From contig DFCS01000051.1 of the NCBI GenBank assembly GCA_002367105.1, positions 227,788-291,787 on the forward strand: DNA of 64,000 nucleotides. The letters run 5' to 3'. Source of the DNA: Hungatella sp. UBA3048. Lineage in GTDB: Bacteria > Bacillota > Clostridia > Lachnospirales > Lachnospiraceae. Below the pieces are notes generated by a model that was given only the letters and a program-made list of their open reading frames with translations, did no database searches and had not been told where the DNA came from. Of the stretch, positions 52,743 through 61,414 are shown in pieces. How positions within the stretch are numbered: the first letter of the stretch is position 1; each line of letters begins with the position of its first letter. The translations under genes and the position numbers were made by a program.

Positions 52743-53858
52743 ATGAAAAAACGTGTTTTAGCTTTAGGCTGCGGTCTTATGGCGGCAGCAACTATCCTGG
52801 CAGGGTGTTCATCCAATTTAAAACAGGCACCAACTACTGCAGCACCGACAGAGGCTGCAACAACGGAAGCACCTACCACACAGGCTGAGACCACCACAGA
52901 AGCTGCAAAGACTGAAGCAGCAGGCGGCGCGCTCTCTACCGGTTATGCAGCAATTTCTTCCATCGGCAAATCCACAGATGCCGGCGAAAAAGATGGTCTT
53001 GCTGAAGTAGATACCATGTTCGCAGCCGTATTAGTAGATGGCAGCGGTAAGATTGTAGACTGTAAAATTGATTCCGTTCAGACCAAAGTGAATTTCTCCA
53101 AAGAAGGAAAACTTCTTACAGATCTTGGTACCGTTGTGGAATCCAAGAATGAGCTGGGAGAAAAATATGGTATGAAAAAAGCTTCCGGTATCGGCAAAGA
53201 GTGGAACGAGCAGGCTGATGGCTTTGCTAAGTATGTAATCGGAAAAACTGCCGATGAAGTAAAAGGAATTGCCGTTTCTGCTGATGGTGTTGCAGATGAT
53301 GCAGACTTAAAGGCTACCATTACTGTTCATATCGGAGACTTTATCAATGTTGTTGAGCAGGCTGTTGCAAATGCTAAGAGCGCAGGCGCTCAGACAGGCG
53401 ACAAGCTGGGTTATGGTATCGTAACAGGCATCAGCAAGTCCAAAGATGCAGCTGCAGATGCTGACGGTGTGGCTCAGGCATATTCAACCTACACAATTGC
53501 AAGCTTTGGCGCAGACAGCAAGATTACAAGCTGTGTGATTGACGCTTCTCAGGTCAATGTAAACTTCGACGCTGCCGGTAAAATCACCAGCGATTTAAAA
53601 GCTGCTGATTTCAAGACCAAAAATCAGTTAGGTGAAGCCTATGGCATGAAAAAAGCTTCCGCAATCGGTAAAGAATGGAATGAGCAGGCAGCTAGTTTCG
53701 CAGCTTATGCAACTGGCAAAACAGCCAGCGAGATCACAGGTCTTGCAATTGATGAAAAAGAAGGTGCTCCTACTGATGCCGATTTAAAAGCCAGTGTAAC
53801 CGTTGGTATCGGTGACTTCCAGGCAGGTATCTCCAAGGCAGAAGCTAATGCAAAATAA
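52743..53858 (+). CDS. Duplicated-domain lipoprotein in the PplA position
   Basis: 371 residues. The signal peptide ends in lipobox LAGC, followed by a Thr/Ala/Glu/Pro-rich linker (residues about 25-60). Two similar domains follow, each with GYA/GYG start, DCKIDSVQTKVNFSKEGK or SCVIDASQVNVNFDAAGK, and a nearly identical YGMKKAS(G/A)IGKEWNEQA block. It occupies the place of the electron-carrying lipoprotein PplA, just before apbE. The canonical ApbE flavinylation motif (Ser/Thr-Gly-Ala-Thr type) is not visible. It may bind flavin differently or hold another cofactor or ligand. Confidence 0.75.
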   Translation: MKKRVLALGCGLMAAATILAGCSSNLKQAPTTAAPTEAATTEAPTTQAETTTEAAKTEAAGGALSTGYAAISSIGKSTDAGEKDGLAEVDTMFAAVLVDGSGKIVDCKIDSVQTKVNFSKEGKLLTDLGTVVESKNELGEKYGMKKASGIGKEWNEQADGFAKYVIGKTADEVKGIAVSADGVADDADLKATITVHIGDFINVVEQAVANAKSAGAQTGDKLGYGIVTGISKSKDAAADADGVAQAYSTYTIASFGADSKITSCVIDASQVNVNFDAAGKITSDLKAADFKTKNQLGEAYGMKKASAIGKEWNEQAASFAAYATGKTASEITGLAIDEKEGAPTDADLKASVTVGIGDFQAGISKAEANAK

Positions 53859-54921
53859 AAAAGCAGTAAAATTTTTAATAATTGCCGGAACTCTGGCAGC
53901 GCTTACTATGGCGGCGGTTAATACCGCCGCCATAGGAGCTAAAAAGGATCAAAGATTTCACGCCGAGTTCTTAAAACTTTTCGATACGGTCACCCAGATC
54001 GTCGGATATGCAAAGAATAAAGAGGAATTTACCCAGATTGCCACGGACGTTCATGATGAGCTGGAGACGTACCATAAGCTATATGATATTTACAATGATT
54101 ATGACGGTATAAACAATATTAAGACCATCAATGATAACGCCGGTAAAAGTCCCGTGAAAGTCGACCAGAAGATCATAGATATGTTAAAGGTGGCGGAAGA
54201 AGCCTATGAAAAAACAGACGGCAAAGTAAATGTAGCCATGGGAAGTGTTCTGTCCATCTGGCACGACTATCGCACAAAGGGCATAGATAACCCGGAGGCC
54301 GCCCAGGTTCCCCCTATGGACAAACTGAAAGAGGCAGCCCTACATACGGATTTTTCTAAGGTCATCATAGATGAAGATGCCTCCACCGTTTATCTGGAGG
54401 ACCCTGATATGCGTTTAGACGTGGGAGCCATTGCAAAAGGCTACGCCACGGAACTGGCTGCAAGATCTCTGGAAGCCAGGGGGATTGACCATGTTCTTCT
54501 CAGTGTCGGAGGCAATATCCGTGCCGTAGGTATCCGGGGAGACGGAAATCCCTGGAAGCTGGATATCCAAAATCCGGATCTTGACAGTGATAAAAAGTCC
54601 ATTGATACTTTGGATTTAGACGGCTTATCTCTCGTCAGCAGCGGTGATTACGAAAGGTATTACATTGTAGATGGAGTGAAATACCACCATATTATCGACC
54701 CTGAGACACTGATACCTGCAGCATACTTCCGGGCAGTTTCCGTTGTTTGCAGAGACTCTGGCTGGGCAGATGCGCTGTCTACCGCCATATTTAATATGCC
54801 CTATGAAGAGGGACTGGCTATGATTGAAGATATGAAGGGTGTAGAAGCGATGTGGGTTCTGCCGGATAGCACCATCAAAACCAGCAGCGGCTACGAAGCG
54901 TACCGCAGCCATGACCGTTAG
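53848..54921 (+). CDS. apbE: ApbE-family FMN transferase (FmnB-like)
   Basis: 357 residues. ApbE enzymes attach FMN from FAD to Ser/Thr of extracytoplasmic flavoproteins. The FAD/Mg site DVGAIAKGYATELA (near residue 190) and VLLSVGGNIRAVG are clear, and the C-terminal HHIIDPETLIPA with ADALSTAIF is typical. The N-terminus is an uncleaved-looking hydrophobic segment without a lipobox Cys. It overlaps the lipoprotein gene by 11 bp. The start at 53848 is preferred over one inside that gene. Its protein target in the window is uncertain, since no standard flavinylation motif is seen. Confidence 0.9.
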   Translation: MQNKKAVKFLIIAGTLAALTMAAVNTAAIGAKKDQRFHAEFLKLFDTVTQIVGYAKNKEEFTQIATDVHDELETYHKLYDIYNDYDGINNIKTINDNAGKSPVKVDQKIIDMLKVAEEAYEKTDGKVNVAMGSVLSIWHDYRTKGIDNPEAAQVPPMDKLKEAALHTDFSKVIIDEDASTVYLEDPDMRLDVGAIAKGYATELAARSLEARGIDHVLLSVGGNIRAVGIRGDGNPWKLDIQNPDLDSDKKSIDTLDLDGLSLVSSGDYERYYIVDGVKYHHIIDPETLIPAAYFRAVSVVCRDSGWADALSTAIFNMPYEEGLAMIEDMKGVEAMWVLPDSTIKTSSGYEAYRSHDR

Positions 54922-54929
54922 GAGGCCAT

Positions 54930-56660
54930 ATGTCATACCGAGGACTACAGGATTTTATTCATAAATTGGAAGAGAGAGGGGAACTGATCCGGGTGACGGA
55001 GAATGTATCCCCTTTCCTGGAAATAACAGAGATCACAGACAGGGTCTGCAAGTCAGAAAGTAACAGTGGCAAAGCGCTTTTGTTTGAACATGTGGAGGGC
55101 TCTCCCTATCCGGTGCTGATGAACGCCTTTGGCACCGATAAGCGGATGGCCCTTTCTCTTGGTGCGGATAACTTAGACGATATCGCAGCGGAAATAGGAG
55201 CCTATCTGGATTTTGGGAATTATACATCGTTTCTAAAGCTGCTCTCTTTTACACCAAAGCTCCTGCGCCTGTTATGCTGCTTTCCTCTCAGGAGCCGGTT
55301 TCATATAAAAAGGCCCGGCTGCCAGGAGGTTATTGAGCGAGATCCAGACTTAGGACAGCTGCCGGTTCTGCATTGCTGGCCTCTTGACGGAGGGCGTTTC
55401 TTTACACTTCCCCTTGTCTTTACAAAATATCCGGATACAAAGCTTCAAAACATAGGCATGTACCGGATGCAGGTGCTGGATTCCAAGACAACGGCCATGC
55501 ACTGGCAGAAACACAAGGATGGTGCCGGTATTTATGAAGCATACCGGAAGAAAGGCTGTCCCATGCCCGTATCCGTAGCACTTGGATGCGACCCGGCTGT
55601 GACTTATGCTTCCACAGCACCTCTTCCGCCGAAACTGGATGAGATGATGCTGGCCGGATTCTTAAGAAAAAAGCCCGTAAAAATGGTGAAATGCATCACC
55701 AACGATCTCTACGTGCCGGAGGATGCGGAATTTGTACTGGAAGGCTATGTAGATCCTCAGGAAGAGCTGGTCTGGGAAGGACCATTCGGAGATCATACCG
55801 GATATTATTCCCTGGCTGACTGGTATCCTAAATTTCATGTTACAACGGTTACCCGTAAAAAACATCCTGTCTATCCTGCCACAGTAGTGGGCAAACCTCC
55901 TATGGAAGACTGCTATATGGCAAAGGCTACAGAACGCATCTTCCTTCCTGTGTTAAAAACAGCGATTCCCGAGCTGCAGGATATCCATTTGCCATTTGAA
56001 GGAGTCTTCCATAACTGCGCAGTAGTGTCGGTGAAGTCAGCCTATCCGGGAGCTGCCAGAACCGTCATGAACGCCATATGGGGCATGGGACAGATGAGAA
56101 CTGCAAAGATGATCGTGGCGGTCGATGAAACCATAGATCCAAGTGATGCGAAAGCTGTCTGGCATGAAGTACTGCACTATGCCAATCCGGAGGAAGATTT
56201 TGTGGTCAGCAAAGGGCCATTAGATGCTTTGGATCACTCTTCCGATTATCCTCTGTATGGCGGACGGCTTGGCATAGATGCTACCAGCAAAGGGAAAGAA
56301 ACATTTACCGAAGGAGCACTGGAAATCGTTCCTATCCGCAAGGAACAGGCCTGGGGCGGAAGGGAAAAAGCCCTTGCCTTGCTGGAAGAAAAAAAGGCTT
56401 CTCTCATTTTAGTTGTGGACGAGGATGTAGACCCGTCGGATCATTCCACAGTCATGTGGCGGGTATTCAATAATATTGACGTCACCAGAGATATGTTTAC
56501 GGATGGCAGGCGGGCGGCTTTCGATGCCACAAGAAAGCGTCTGGAGGAGGGACTTTCCCGTCCCTGGCCGGAAGATATTGTGATGACGGATGAAATCAAA
56601 AAAAAGGTATCAGCGAAATGGAGTGCTTATGGGATCGATCATTGGAAAAATAGTAAATAA
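54930..56660 (+). CDS. UbiD-family decarboxylase (MqnL/UbiD-like)
   Basis: 576 residues. UbiD enzymes use prenylated FMN made by UbiX to remove a carboxyl group from aromatic or conjugated acids. Characteristic segments are MHWQKHKDGAGIYEAYRKKG, EGPFGDHTGYYSLADWYP (near residue 285) and VDEDVDPSDHSTVMWRV. An AGGAGG site precedes the ATG. It overlaps the UbiA-like gene by 32 bp and lies two genes before ubiX. In ubiquinone and futalosine-menaquinone synthesis this trio adds the tail and then removes the ring carboxylate. Confidence 0.9.
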   Translation: MSYRGLQDFIHKLEERGELIRVTENVSPFLEITEITDRVCKSESNSGKALLFEHVEGSPYPVLMNAFGTDKRMALSLGADNLDDIAAEIGAYLDFGNYTSFLKLLSFTPKLLRLLCCFPLRSRFHIKRPGCQEVIERDPDLGQLPVLHCWPLDGGRFFTLPLVFTKYPDTKLQNIGMYRMQVLDSKTTAMHWQKHKDGAGIYEAYRKKGCPMPVSVALGCDPAVTYASTAPLPPKLDEMMLAGFLRKKPVKMVKCITNDLYVPEDAEFVLEGYVDPQEELVWEGPFGDHTGYYSLADWYPKFHVTTVTRKKHPVYPATVVGKPPMEDCYMAKATERIFLPVLKTAIPELQDIHLPFEGVFHNCAVVSVKSAYPGAARTVMNAIWGMGQMRTAKMIVAVDETIDPSDAKAVWHEVLHYANPEEDFVVSKGPLDALDHSSDYPLYGGRLGIDATSKGKETFTEGALEIVPIRKEQAWGGREKALALLEEKKASLILVVDEDVDPSDHSTVMWRVFNNIDVTRDMFTDGRRAAFDATRKRLEEGLSRPWPEDIVMTDEIKKKVSAKWSAYGIDHWKNSK

Positions 56661-57507
56661 ATTAAATGAATACGGGAAGCTGGTCATGTTCAGCCATACC
56701 ATCTTTTCCCTGGCCTTTGCCGCAGTAGCCCTGCTTGCTGTTTCCGGCGGCCGGCCGGATCCAAACGTCGTATTCTGGGCTGCCCTTGCCTTTTTAAGCG
56801 CCAGAACAGGCGCCAATGCCTTAAACCGGGTGGTCGATGCCAGGATCGACGAAAAAAACCCCAGAACAGCAAGCCGCCAGATTCCAAAAGGACAGATTGG
56901 AAAAAAGGAAACCCTGGTTCTGGTGGCAGCCTGCTTTCTGGTTATGGTGTTCAGCGCCTCCCGTTTAAACCCGCTATGCCTCTTCCTCTCTCCTCTGGCC
57001 TTGTTCCTGATGACAATCTACTCCTACACAAAACGATTCACCTGGACATGCCATCTGGTTCTGGGGATCACATGCGCCTGCGCTCCCGTAGGGGCCTGGC
57101 TGGCGGTAACGGGGAAGTTTTCTCTGATACCGCTTTTCTTTGGTGCCGCCAACTGCCTCTGGACTGCGGGATTCGATATTATCTATGGCTCTCAGGATTA
57201 TGAATTTGATAGGGCAAACGGGCTCCATTCCATTCCGGTGCAGTTTGGCGTGAGAGGCGGATTATGGATCAGTACCCTGTTCCATGTGACTGCACTGCTT
57301 TGCCTGTGTATTGCCGGAGTACTGCTCTATCCCCAGTTTGGTGTGCTCTATGGTACCGGCCTGGGGATTATCGCGGTCCTTATGGTGATTCAGCACCGGC
57401 TGGTATCACCGGATCATCTGGAAAATGTCAATATCGCGTCCTACAGCATCAGCCAGATCACCAGTATCGTGCTTCTGGTCTTCGGATCTCTGGATGTATA
57501 CTTATAA
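56629..57507 (+). CDS. UbiA-family prenyltransferase (UbiA/MqnP type)
   Basis: 292 residues with about eight membrane segments. Joins a polyprenyl diphosphate to an aromatic acid in the membrane. The first Asp motif is Asn66-x-x-x-Asp70-x-x-x-Asp74 followed by KNPRTASRQ, which matches UbiA/MqnP proteins rather than MenA. The second is DIIYGSQDYEFD near residue 180. The ATG at 56629 has GGAG upstream and lies within the end of the UbiD gene. The aromatic substrate is inferred to be a hydroxybenzoate or dihydroxynaphthoate. Confidence 0.88.
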   Translation: MGSIIGKIVNKLNEYGKLVMFSHTIFSLAFAAVALLAVSGGRPDPNVVFWAALAFLSARTGANALNRVVDARIDEKNPRTASRQIPKGQIGKKETLVLVAACFLVMVFSASRLNPLCLFLSPLALFLMTIYSYTKRFTWTCHLVLGITCACAPVGAWLAVTGKFSLIPLFFGAANCLWTAGFDIIYGSQDYEFDRANGLHSIPVQFGVRGGLWISTLFHVTALLCLCIAGVLLYPQFGVLYGTGLGIIAVLMVIQHRLVSPDHLENVNIASYSISQITSIVLLVFGSLDVYL

Positions 57508-57534
57508 TACAATGGAAAGGGAAAGAAGCAGTCT

Positions 57535-58119
57535 ATGAAACAATATGTAGTTGGAATTACAGGAGCCAGCGGCAGCATTTACGGCCTTCGGACAGTAGAA
57601 GCATTGCTGGAAGGCGGAGCCAGAGTACGGCTCATCTTTACAGGAACAGGGGAAAAGGTGGTGGCCTATGAAACCGGACGGGAAGCTGGAGAATGGATCG
57701 ATGATTTTAAGAAACGTTTTAGAGGTCAGATTATCCTGGAAGATAACAACGATCTGTTTTCCGCGGCTGCCAGCGGTTCCCATCTGACAGATGGTATGAT
57801 TATCGCACCATGCTCCATGTCAAAGCTGGCCCACATTGCGGCAGGAATTACACCGGATTTAATGACCCGGGCTGCCGATGTGGCGTTAAAGCAGCGGCGT
57901 CCTCTGGTGTTGATGCCCAGGGAAACGCCCCTGTCCCAGATTCATTTGAAAAATATGCTGACACTGGCAGAGTGCGGAGCTTTTATTGTTCCCGCTATGC
58001 CGGCCTTTTACCAGAAGCCAAAAAGCCTTGACGACATGGCGGATTTTATGGCCGGCCGGGTACTTGATTGCCTGGGGGTGGAAAACCGACGGTACCCCAG
58101 ATGGAAAGAAGAAGAGTAA
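57535..58119 (+). CDS. ubiX: UbiX-family flavin prenyltransferase (MqnM/UbiX-like)
   Basis: 194 residues. Makes prenylated FMN, the cofactor UbiD needs, from FMN and dimethylallyl phosphate. GITGASGSIYGLRTVEALL (residues 6-24) is the FMN-binding start. APCSMSKLAHIAAGITPDLMTRAADVALKQ and LMPRETPLSQIHLKNM are family signatures. It follows the UbiA-like gene by 27 bp. Confidence 0.93.
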   Translation: MKQYVVGITGASGSIYGLRTVEALLEGGARVRLIFTGTGEKVVAYETGREAGEWIDDFKKRFRGQIILEDNNDLFSAAASGSHLTDGMIIAPCSMSKLAHIAAGITPDLMTRAADVALKQRRPLVLMPRETPLSQIHLKNMLTLAECGAFIVPAMPAFYQKPKSLDDMADFMAGRVLDCLGVENRRYPRWKEEE

Positions 58120-58154
58120 GAAATAAAGCAAACGGATTAACCAAAGGAGAATTT

Positions 58155-59129
58155 ATGAAAAAATCTGGAAAAAGTGTTAAGAACCATTATTTATTAGGCC
58201 GTACGGGTATTCTAGCGGCATTGCTTGGCTGTACAGCGGCGGTTATCCTGGGCGGATGCGCCAGCAAGGCAAAGACACCCGTCGATACCACCGTTCATTT
58301 GGGAGTCATGTATTCTTCCGATATTGTCCCCCTTACCATCATCACGGAACAGGGGCTTGACAAAAAGTACGGAGTCCAGTTGGATATGCAGGTATTCTCT
58401 TCTGCAAAGGACCGGGATGCAGCTCTTCAGGCAGGGGAATTAGACGGGGTCTTTACGGACTTTATCGGTCTGTGTATGTATCAGAATGCAGGACTGGACG
58501 TCAAGGCAACCGGATGCACTGACGGGGATTATGTTCTGCTGGCTGGTAAGGATACCGGAATTACTTCCCTGGAAAATGCAGCGGGAAAAAGTATTGCTAT
58601 CTCAGAAAACACGCTGATTGAGTATTCCCTGGATTATATTCTAACGAATGCCGGGTTAGATGATACATATTTAGACAAGCAGGTGGTACCGCGGATCCCT
58701 GACAGACTTGAAATGCTGCGAAACGGCAAGATCGATCTGGTTCTTCTGCCGGAACCATTCTCCACCCTGGCAATCAAGGATGGAGCGGTAGTTCTTGGAA
58801 GTGCCAATACCGACGGTCTGTATCCGGCCGTATCTGCCTTTACAAAGAAAGCCATCGATGAAAAATCCGATACCATAAAAAAGATGTATCAGGCATACGA
58901 TGAGGCGGTTAATTATCTGAATACCACACCGTTAGAAGAATATGAAGCCACAATCATCAAGGCGGCAGGCTATCCGGAAGAACTCACCGGTAATATTAAG
59001 CTGCCGGACTACCGGAAAAATGAGCTGCCAAAGGCGTCTGACTTGCAGGAAGCCGTGGAATGGGCAGCTAAGAAGGGGTTATGCAGCCCGGATTTAAAGC
59101 CTGATCAACTGAACGGAGAATTGAAATAG
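58155..59129 (+). CDS. NMT1/SsuA-like ABC substrate-binding lipoprotein
   Basis: 324 residues. The signal peptide ends in lipobox LGGC. The mature part is an NMT1/SsuA-type binding fold (LGVMYSSDIVPLTIITEQGL, GELDGVFTDFIG, LRNGKIDLVLLPEPF), the fold used for sulfonates, thiamine precursors and aromatic acids. The ATG at 58155 has AAAGGAG upstream. It comes 35 bp after ubiX and 27 bp before its ATPase gene. A role in importing a quinone precursor is my inference from the operon. Confidence 0.85.
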   Translation: MKKSGKSVKNHYLLGRTGILAALLGCTAAVILGGCASKAKTPVDTTVHLGVMYSSDIVPLTIITEQGLDKKYGVQLDMQVFSSAKDRDAALQAGELDGVFTDFIGLCMYQNAGLDVKATGCTDGDYVLLAGKDTGITSLENAAGKSIAISENTLIEYSLDYILTNAGLDDTYLDKQVVPRIPDRLEMLRNGKIDLVLLPEPFSTLAIKDGAVVLGSANTDGLYPAVSAFTKKAIDEKSDTIKKMYQAYDEAVNYLNTTPLEEYEATIIKAAGYPEELTGNIKLPDYRKNELPKASDLQEAVEWAAKKGLCSPDLKPDQLNGELK

Positions 59130-59156
59130 AAACCTAAGAAAAACGGAGGGAGCCAG

Positions 59157-59894
59157 ATGCTGAAAGTAAAAGATATCTCTGTCACATATGGGAAAGGCGG
59201 GATGCATAAGGTCATTGACCAGGTGTCCTGGCAGCTGGAGACCGGAACGGTCCTGGCTGTTGCAGGTCCCTCCGGCTGCGGAAAATCTACCATGGTTCAC
59301 GCCCTGGCAGGTATACTGCCTTATACGGGCTCCATCACACTGGACGGCAACGGACTTGACCCCGGAACGTGTTCTATCGGGCTGATCCCTCAAAACTACG
59401 GGCTGCTTCCCTGGAAAACAGTAAAGGAAAACTGCCTGTTTACAGCCAAAATCCGTGGAAATACCCACGATCTGGAAAAGCAGCTTTTCAGTCTGTGCAA
59501 AGAGCTGGGAATTGACGGACTATTAGAACGTTATCCCGGAACATTAAGCGGCGGCCAGGCGCAGCGTGTGGCTCTTGCAAGAGCCTTTCTTATGAATCCG
59601 GAACTTCTCCTCATGGACGAGCCTTTCGCTGCTCTGGATATTGCGGCGGCTCTGGCAGCAAGGGAACTGTTTCTGCGGGTCTGGAAAGAAAAAAAGCCCA
59701 CTGCAGTCATAGTCACGCATCGGGTGGAAGACGCCCTTTACCTTGCCCATAATATCGCAGTTATGAAACGGGGCGGCGGCTTCAATCTTTTCAGTGAAAA
59801 TCCATGGCAGGGTGTTAAACGTCCCTCAGAAGCAGCATATGCTGAATTTGAACAGCATATCACGGAGAAAATCATAAAGGCGGATGAGATATGA
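59157..59894 (+). CDS. ABC transporter ATPase (SsuB/TauB-like)
   Basis: 245 residues. Walker A GPSGCGKST (near 38), Q-loop LIPQNYGLLPW, signature LSGGQAQRVALARAF and Walker B LLLMDEPFAALD, followed by the His switch VTHRVEDAL. This is the usual ATPase of SsuABC/TauABC importers. It has a CGGAGGGAG site and overlaps the permease gene by 4 bp. Confidence 0.9.
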   Translation: MLKVKDISVTYGKGGMHKVIDQVSWQLETGTVLAVAGPSGCGKSTMVHALAGILPYTGSITLDGNGLDPGTCSIGLIPQNYGLLPWKTVKENCLFTAKIRGNTHDLEKQLFSLCKELGIDGLLERYPGTLSGGQAQRVALARAFLMNPELLLMDEPFAALDIAAALAARELFLRVWKEKKPTAVIVTHRVEDALYLAHNIAVMKRGGGFNLFSENPWQGVKRPSEAAYAEFEQHITEKIIKADEI

Positions 59895-60628
59895 GAAAAA
59901 AAATGTGGGTCTTTATAAAGGGGTTTTTACTTGTAAATCTGCTCTGGTTCCTTCTCGCCGCCCTTCTGTCCACCTCTGTGCTTCCTGGTCCGCTAACGGT
60001 CTATGGCAAGTTCAGCCAGGTGGTAAACGGGGGACTTTGGCTTCATATAGGAGCCAGCTTAGGCCGTGTGGCGGCAGGCCTCTCCCTTGCCCTCCTCATC
60101 GGCGTACCTGTTGGAATCTTCATGGCCTCTTCTGCCATCGCCAACCGCATCCTTCACCCTCTGGTGTACTTTTCCTACCCAGTTCCCAAAACCGCACTGC
60201 TTCCGGTCTGTATGCTGCTTTTAGGGCTTGGCAATGGCTCTAAAATTCTCATCATCGTCCTGACTACGGTATTCCAGATCATTGTGGCTGTCCGGGATGC
60301 GGCGGAGCATATTGATCAGGGAATTTATTATGTGGCAAAAAGTGCAGGTGCCCGCAAAAGAAGTATCTTAAAGGATATCACCCTGCCTGCGGTACTGCCG
60401 GAGCTGTTCACCAGCATTCGGATTGGAACAGGAACCTCCTTAGCCATCCTTTTAATTGTAGAAGCTTATGGAACCCGCTGGGGAATGGGCTACTACATTC
60501 TGGACGCATGGTCCAGGATTAACTACATTCAGATGTACGGCGGCATAGTCATCATGTCGGTGGTAGGAGCCGCATTATTCTGGATATTGGATGGAATTCA
60601 GTGGGCGTTGTGCAAGGGAACGAGGTAA
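59891..60628 (+). CDS. ABC transporter permease (SsuC/TauC-like)
   Basis: 245 residues with about six membrane segments and the coupling loop YVAKSAGARKRSILKDITLPAVLPE. It is the last gene of the electron-transfer/quinone operon and is followed by a strong terminator. It is specific to the binding protein and ATPase encoded just upstream. Confidence 0.9.
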   Translation: MRKKMWVFIKGFLLVNLLWFLLAALLSTSVLPGPLTVYGKFSQVVNGGLWLHIGASLGRVAAGLSLALLIGVPVGIFMASSAIANRILHPLVYFSYPVPKTALLPVCMLLLGLGNGSKILIIVLTTVFQIIVAVRDAAEHIDQGIYYVAKSAGARKRSILKDITLPAVLPELFTSIRIGTGTSLAILLIVEAYGTRWGMGYYILDAWSRINYIQMYGGIVIMSVVGAALFWILDGIQWALCKGTR

Positions 60629-60659
60629 CGCTTAAACCTACGATCGGCTTCTGAGATCT

Positions 60660-60693
60660 GCCGCAGGATAGTTCGGTATCCTGCGGCTTTTTT
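60660..60693 (+). terminator. Rho-independent terminator of the electron-transfer operon
   Basis: GCCGCAGGATA (60660-60670), loop GTTCGG, TATCCTGCGGC (60677-60687), then six T. Confidence 0.9.
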
Positions 60694-60820
60694 CATGCCC
60701 TGCCCGCCCCTTTTCCTCCCGTTCCATTGGCCTTAAAATTGCTGTGAACGAAATTGCTATGACGTTGGAGCAGACTAAATTTAGCCTGTACCATAGTTTG
60801 GTTCTGTTTGTCGGGGTAAG

Positions 60821-61297
60821 TTAAAAATTAAATTCATCTTCCCAATGAAAGGTTCCTGATTCCTCCAAACTCATAGGCCAGTGGCAGCACCAATCCGGTA
60901 CACTGGGAGTTTCCACCCTGTCCAGACTCGGCGTATACGGCTTTATATCAAGTACAGGCGTACCATCATTCGCATCAATATATGCTATTTGAATAATACC
61001 CTTTTCATAGTCTATATGAATAACTTGTGCGGCTGACAGCGCAAGCGGATTAGGGCGAACCGGCGATCTTGTAGCGAATATACCCATTACTGCAGGAGAT
61101 TTTTTATAAGGCTGCGGGGTTTCAATGGTATTCCTCATTTGCTCGTTATCAAAGTCGCTGAACCACCAAATAACACTAAGATGGCTGAACCCATCTAACG
61201 CCTGCAAGGCTGGAATATTCTTCGGTTCAAGCTCAATGAACATTCCTTCTTCGTTGACATTGATTTTACCAATAGGGGTTACATGAAAATTTTGCAT
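60821..61297 (-). CDS. TrmO/TsaA-family tRNA m6t6A37 methyltransferase-like protein
   Basis: 158 residues. TrmO methylates the N6-threonylcarbamoyl-adenosine at position 37 of some tRNAs. Family segments are HVTPIGKINV at the start, FATRSPVRPNPLALSAAQV in the middle and DANDGTPVLDIKPYTPSLD. The protein is shorter than E. coli TrmO, lacking the C-terminal extension, as in many Firmicutes. The ATG at 61295-61297 has GGAGG upstream. Monocistronic. Confidence 0.85.
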   Translation of the reverse strand: MQNFHVTPIGKINVNEEGMFIELEPKNIPALQALDGFSHLSVIWWFSDFDNEQMRNTIETPQPYKKSPAVMGIFATRSPVRPNPLALSAAQVIHIDYEKGIIQIAYIDANDGTPVLDIKPYTPSLDRVETPSVPDWCCHWPMSLEESGTFHWEDEFNF

Positions 61298-61372
61298 CGT
61301 ACGTTCCTCCACATTATTTTTATTTTACTGTAAATCAAATGTAAACCCTCACATCATGTGAGAGTCAATATG

Positions 61373-61414
61373 AAAAAAAAGCGTCCTGCAATTATTTTTG
61401 CAAGACGCTTTTTG
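61373..61414 (-). terminator. Terminator of the MerR-type gene
   Basis: GCGTC-C-TGCAA and TTGCA-A-GACGC pair with one mismatch, followed on the minus strand by a run of eight T. It directly follows the MerR stop. Confidence 0.75.

Noticed and set aside
56629..57507. MenA-type 1,4-dihydroxy-2-naphthoate prenyltransferase
   Set aside because: The first Asp motif followed by KNPRTASRQ fits UbiA/MqnP proteins better than MenA; the aromatic acceptor remains open.
58155..59129. MqnA/MqnD-type menaquinone enzyme, which shares the periplasmic-binding fold
   Set aside because: It has a lipoprotein signal with a lipobox Cys and is followed by matching ATPase and permease genes, so it is a transporter binding protein.
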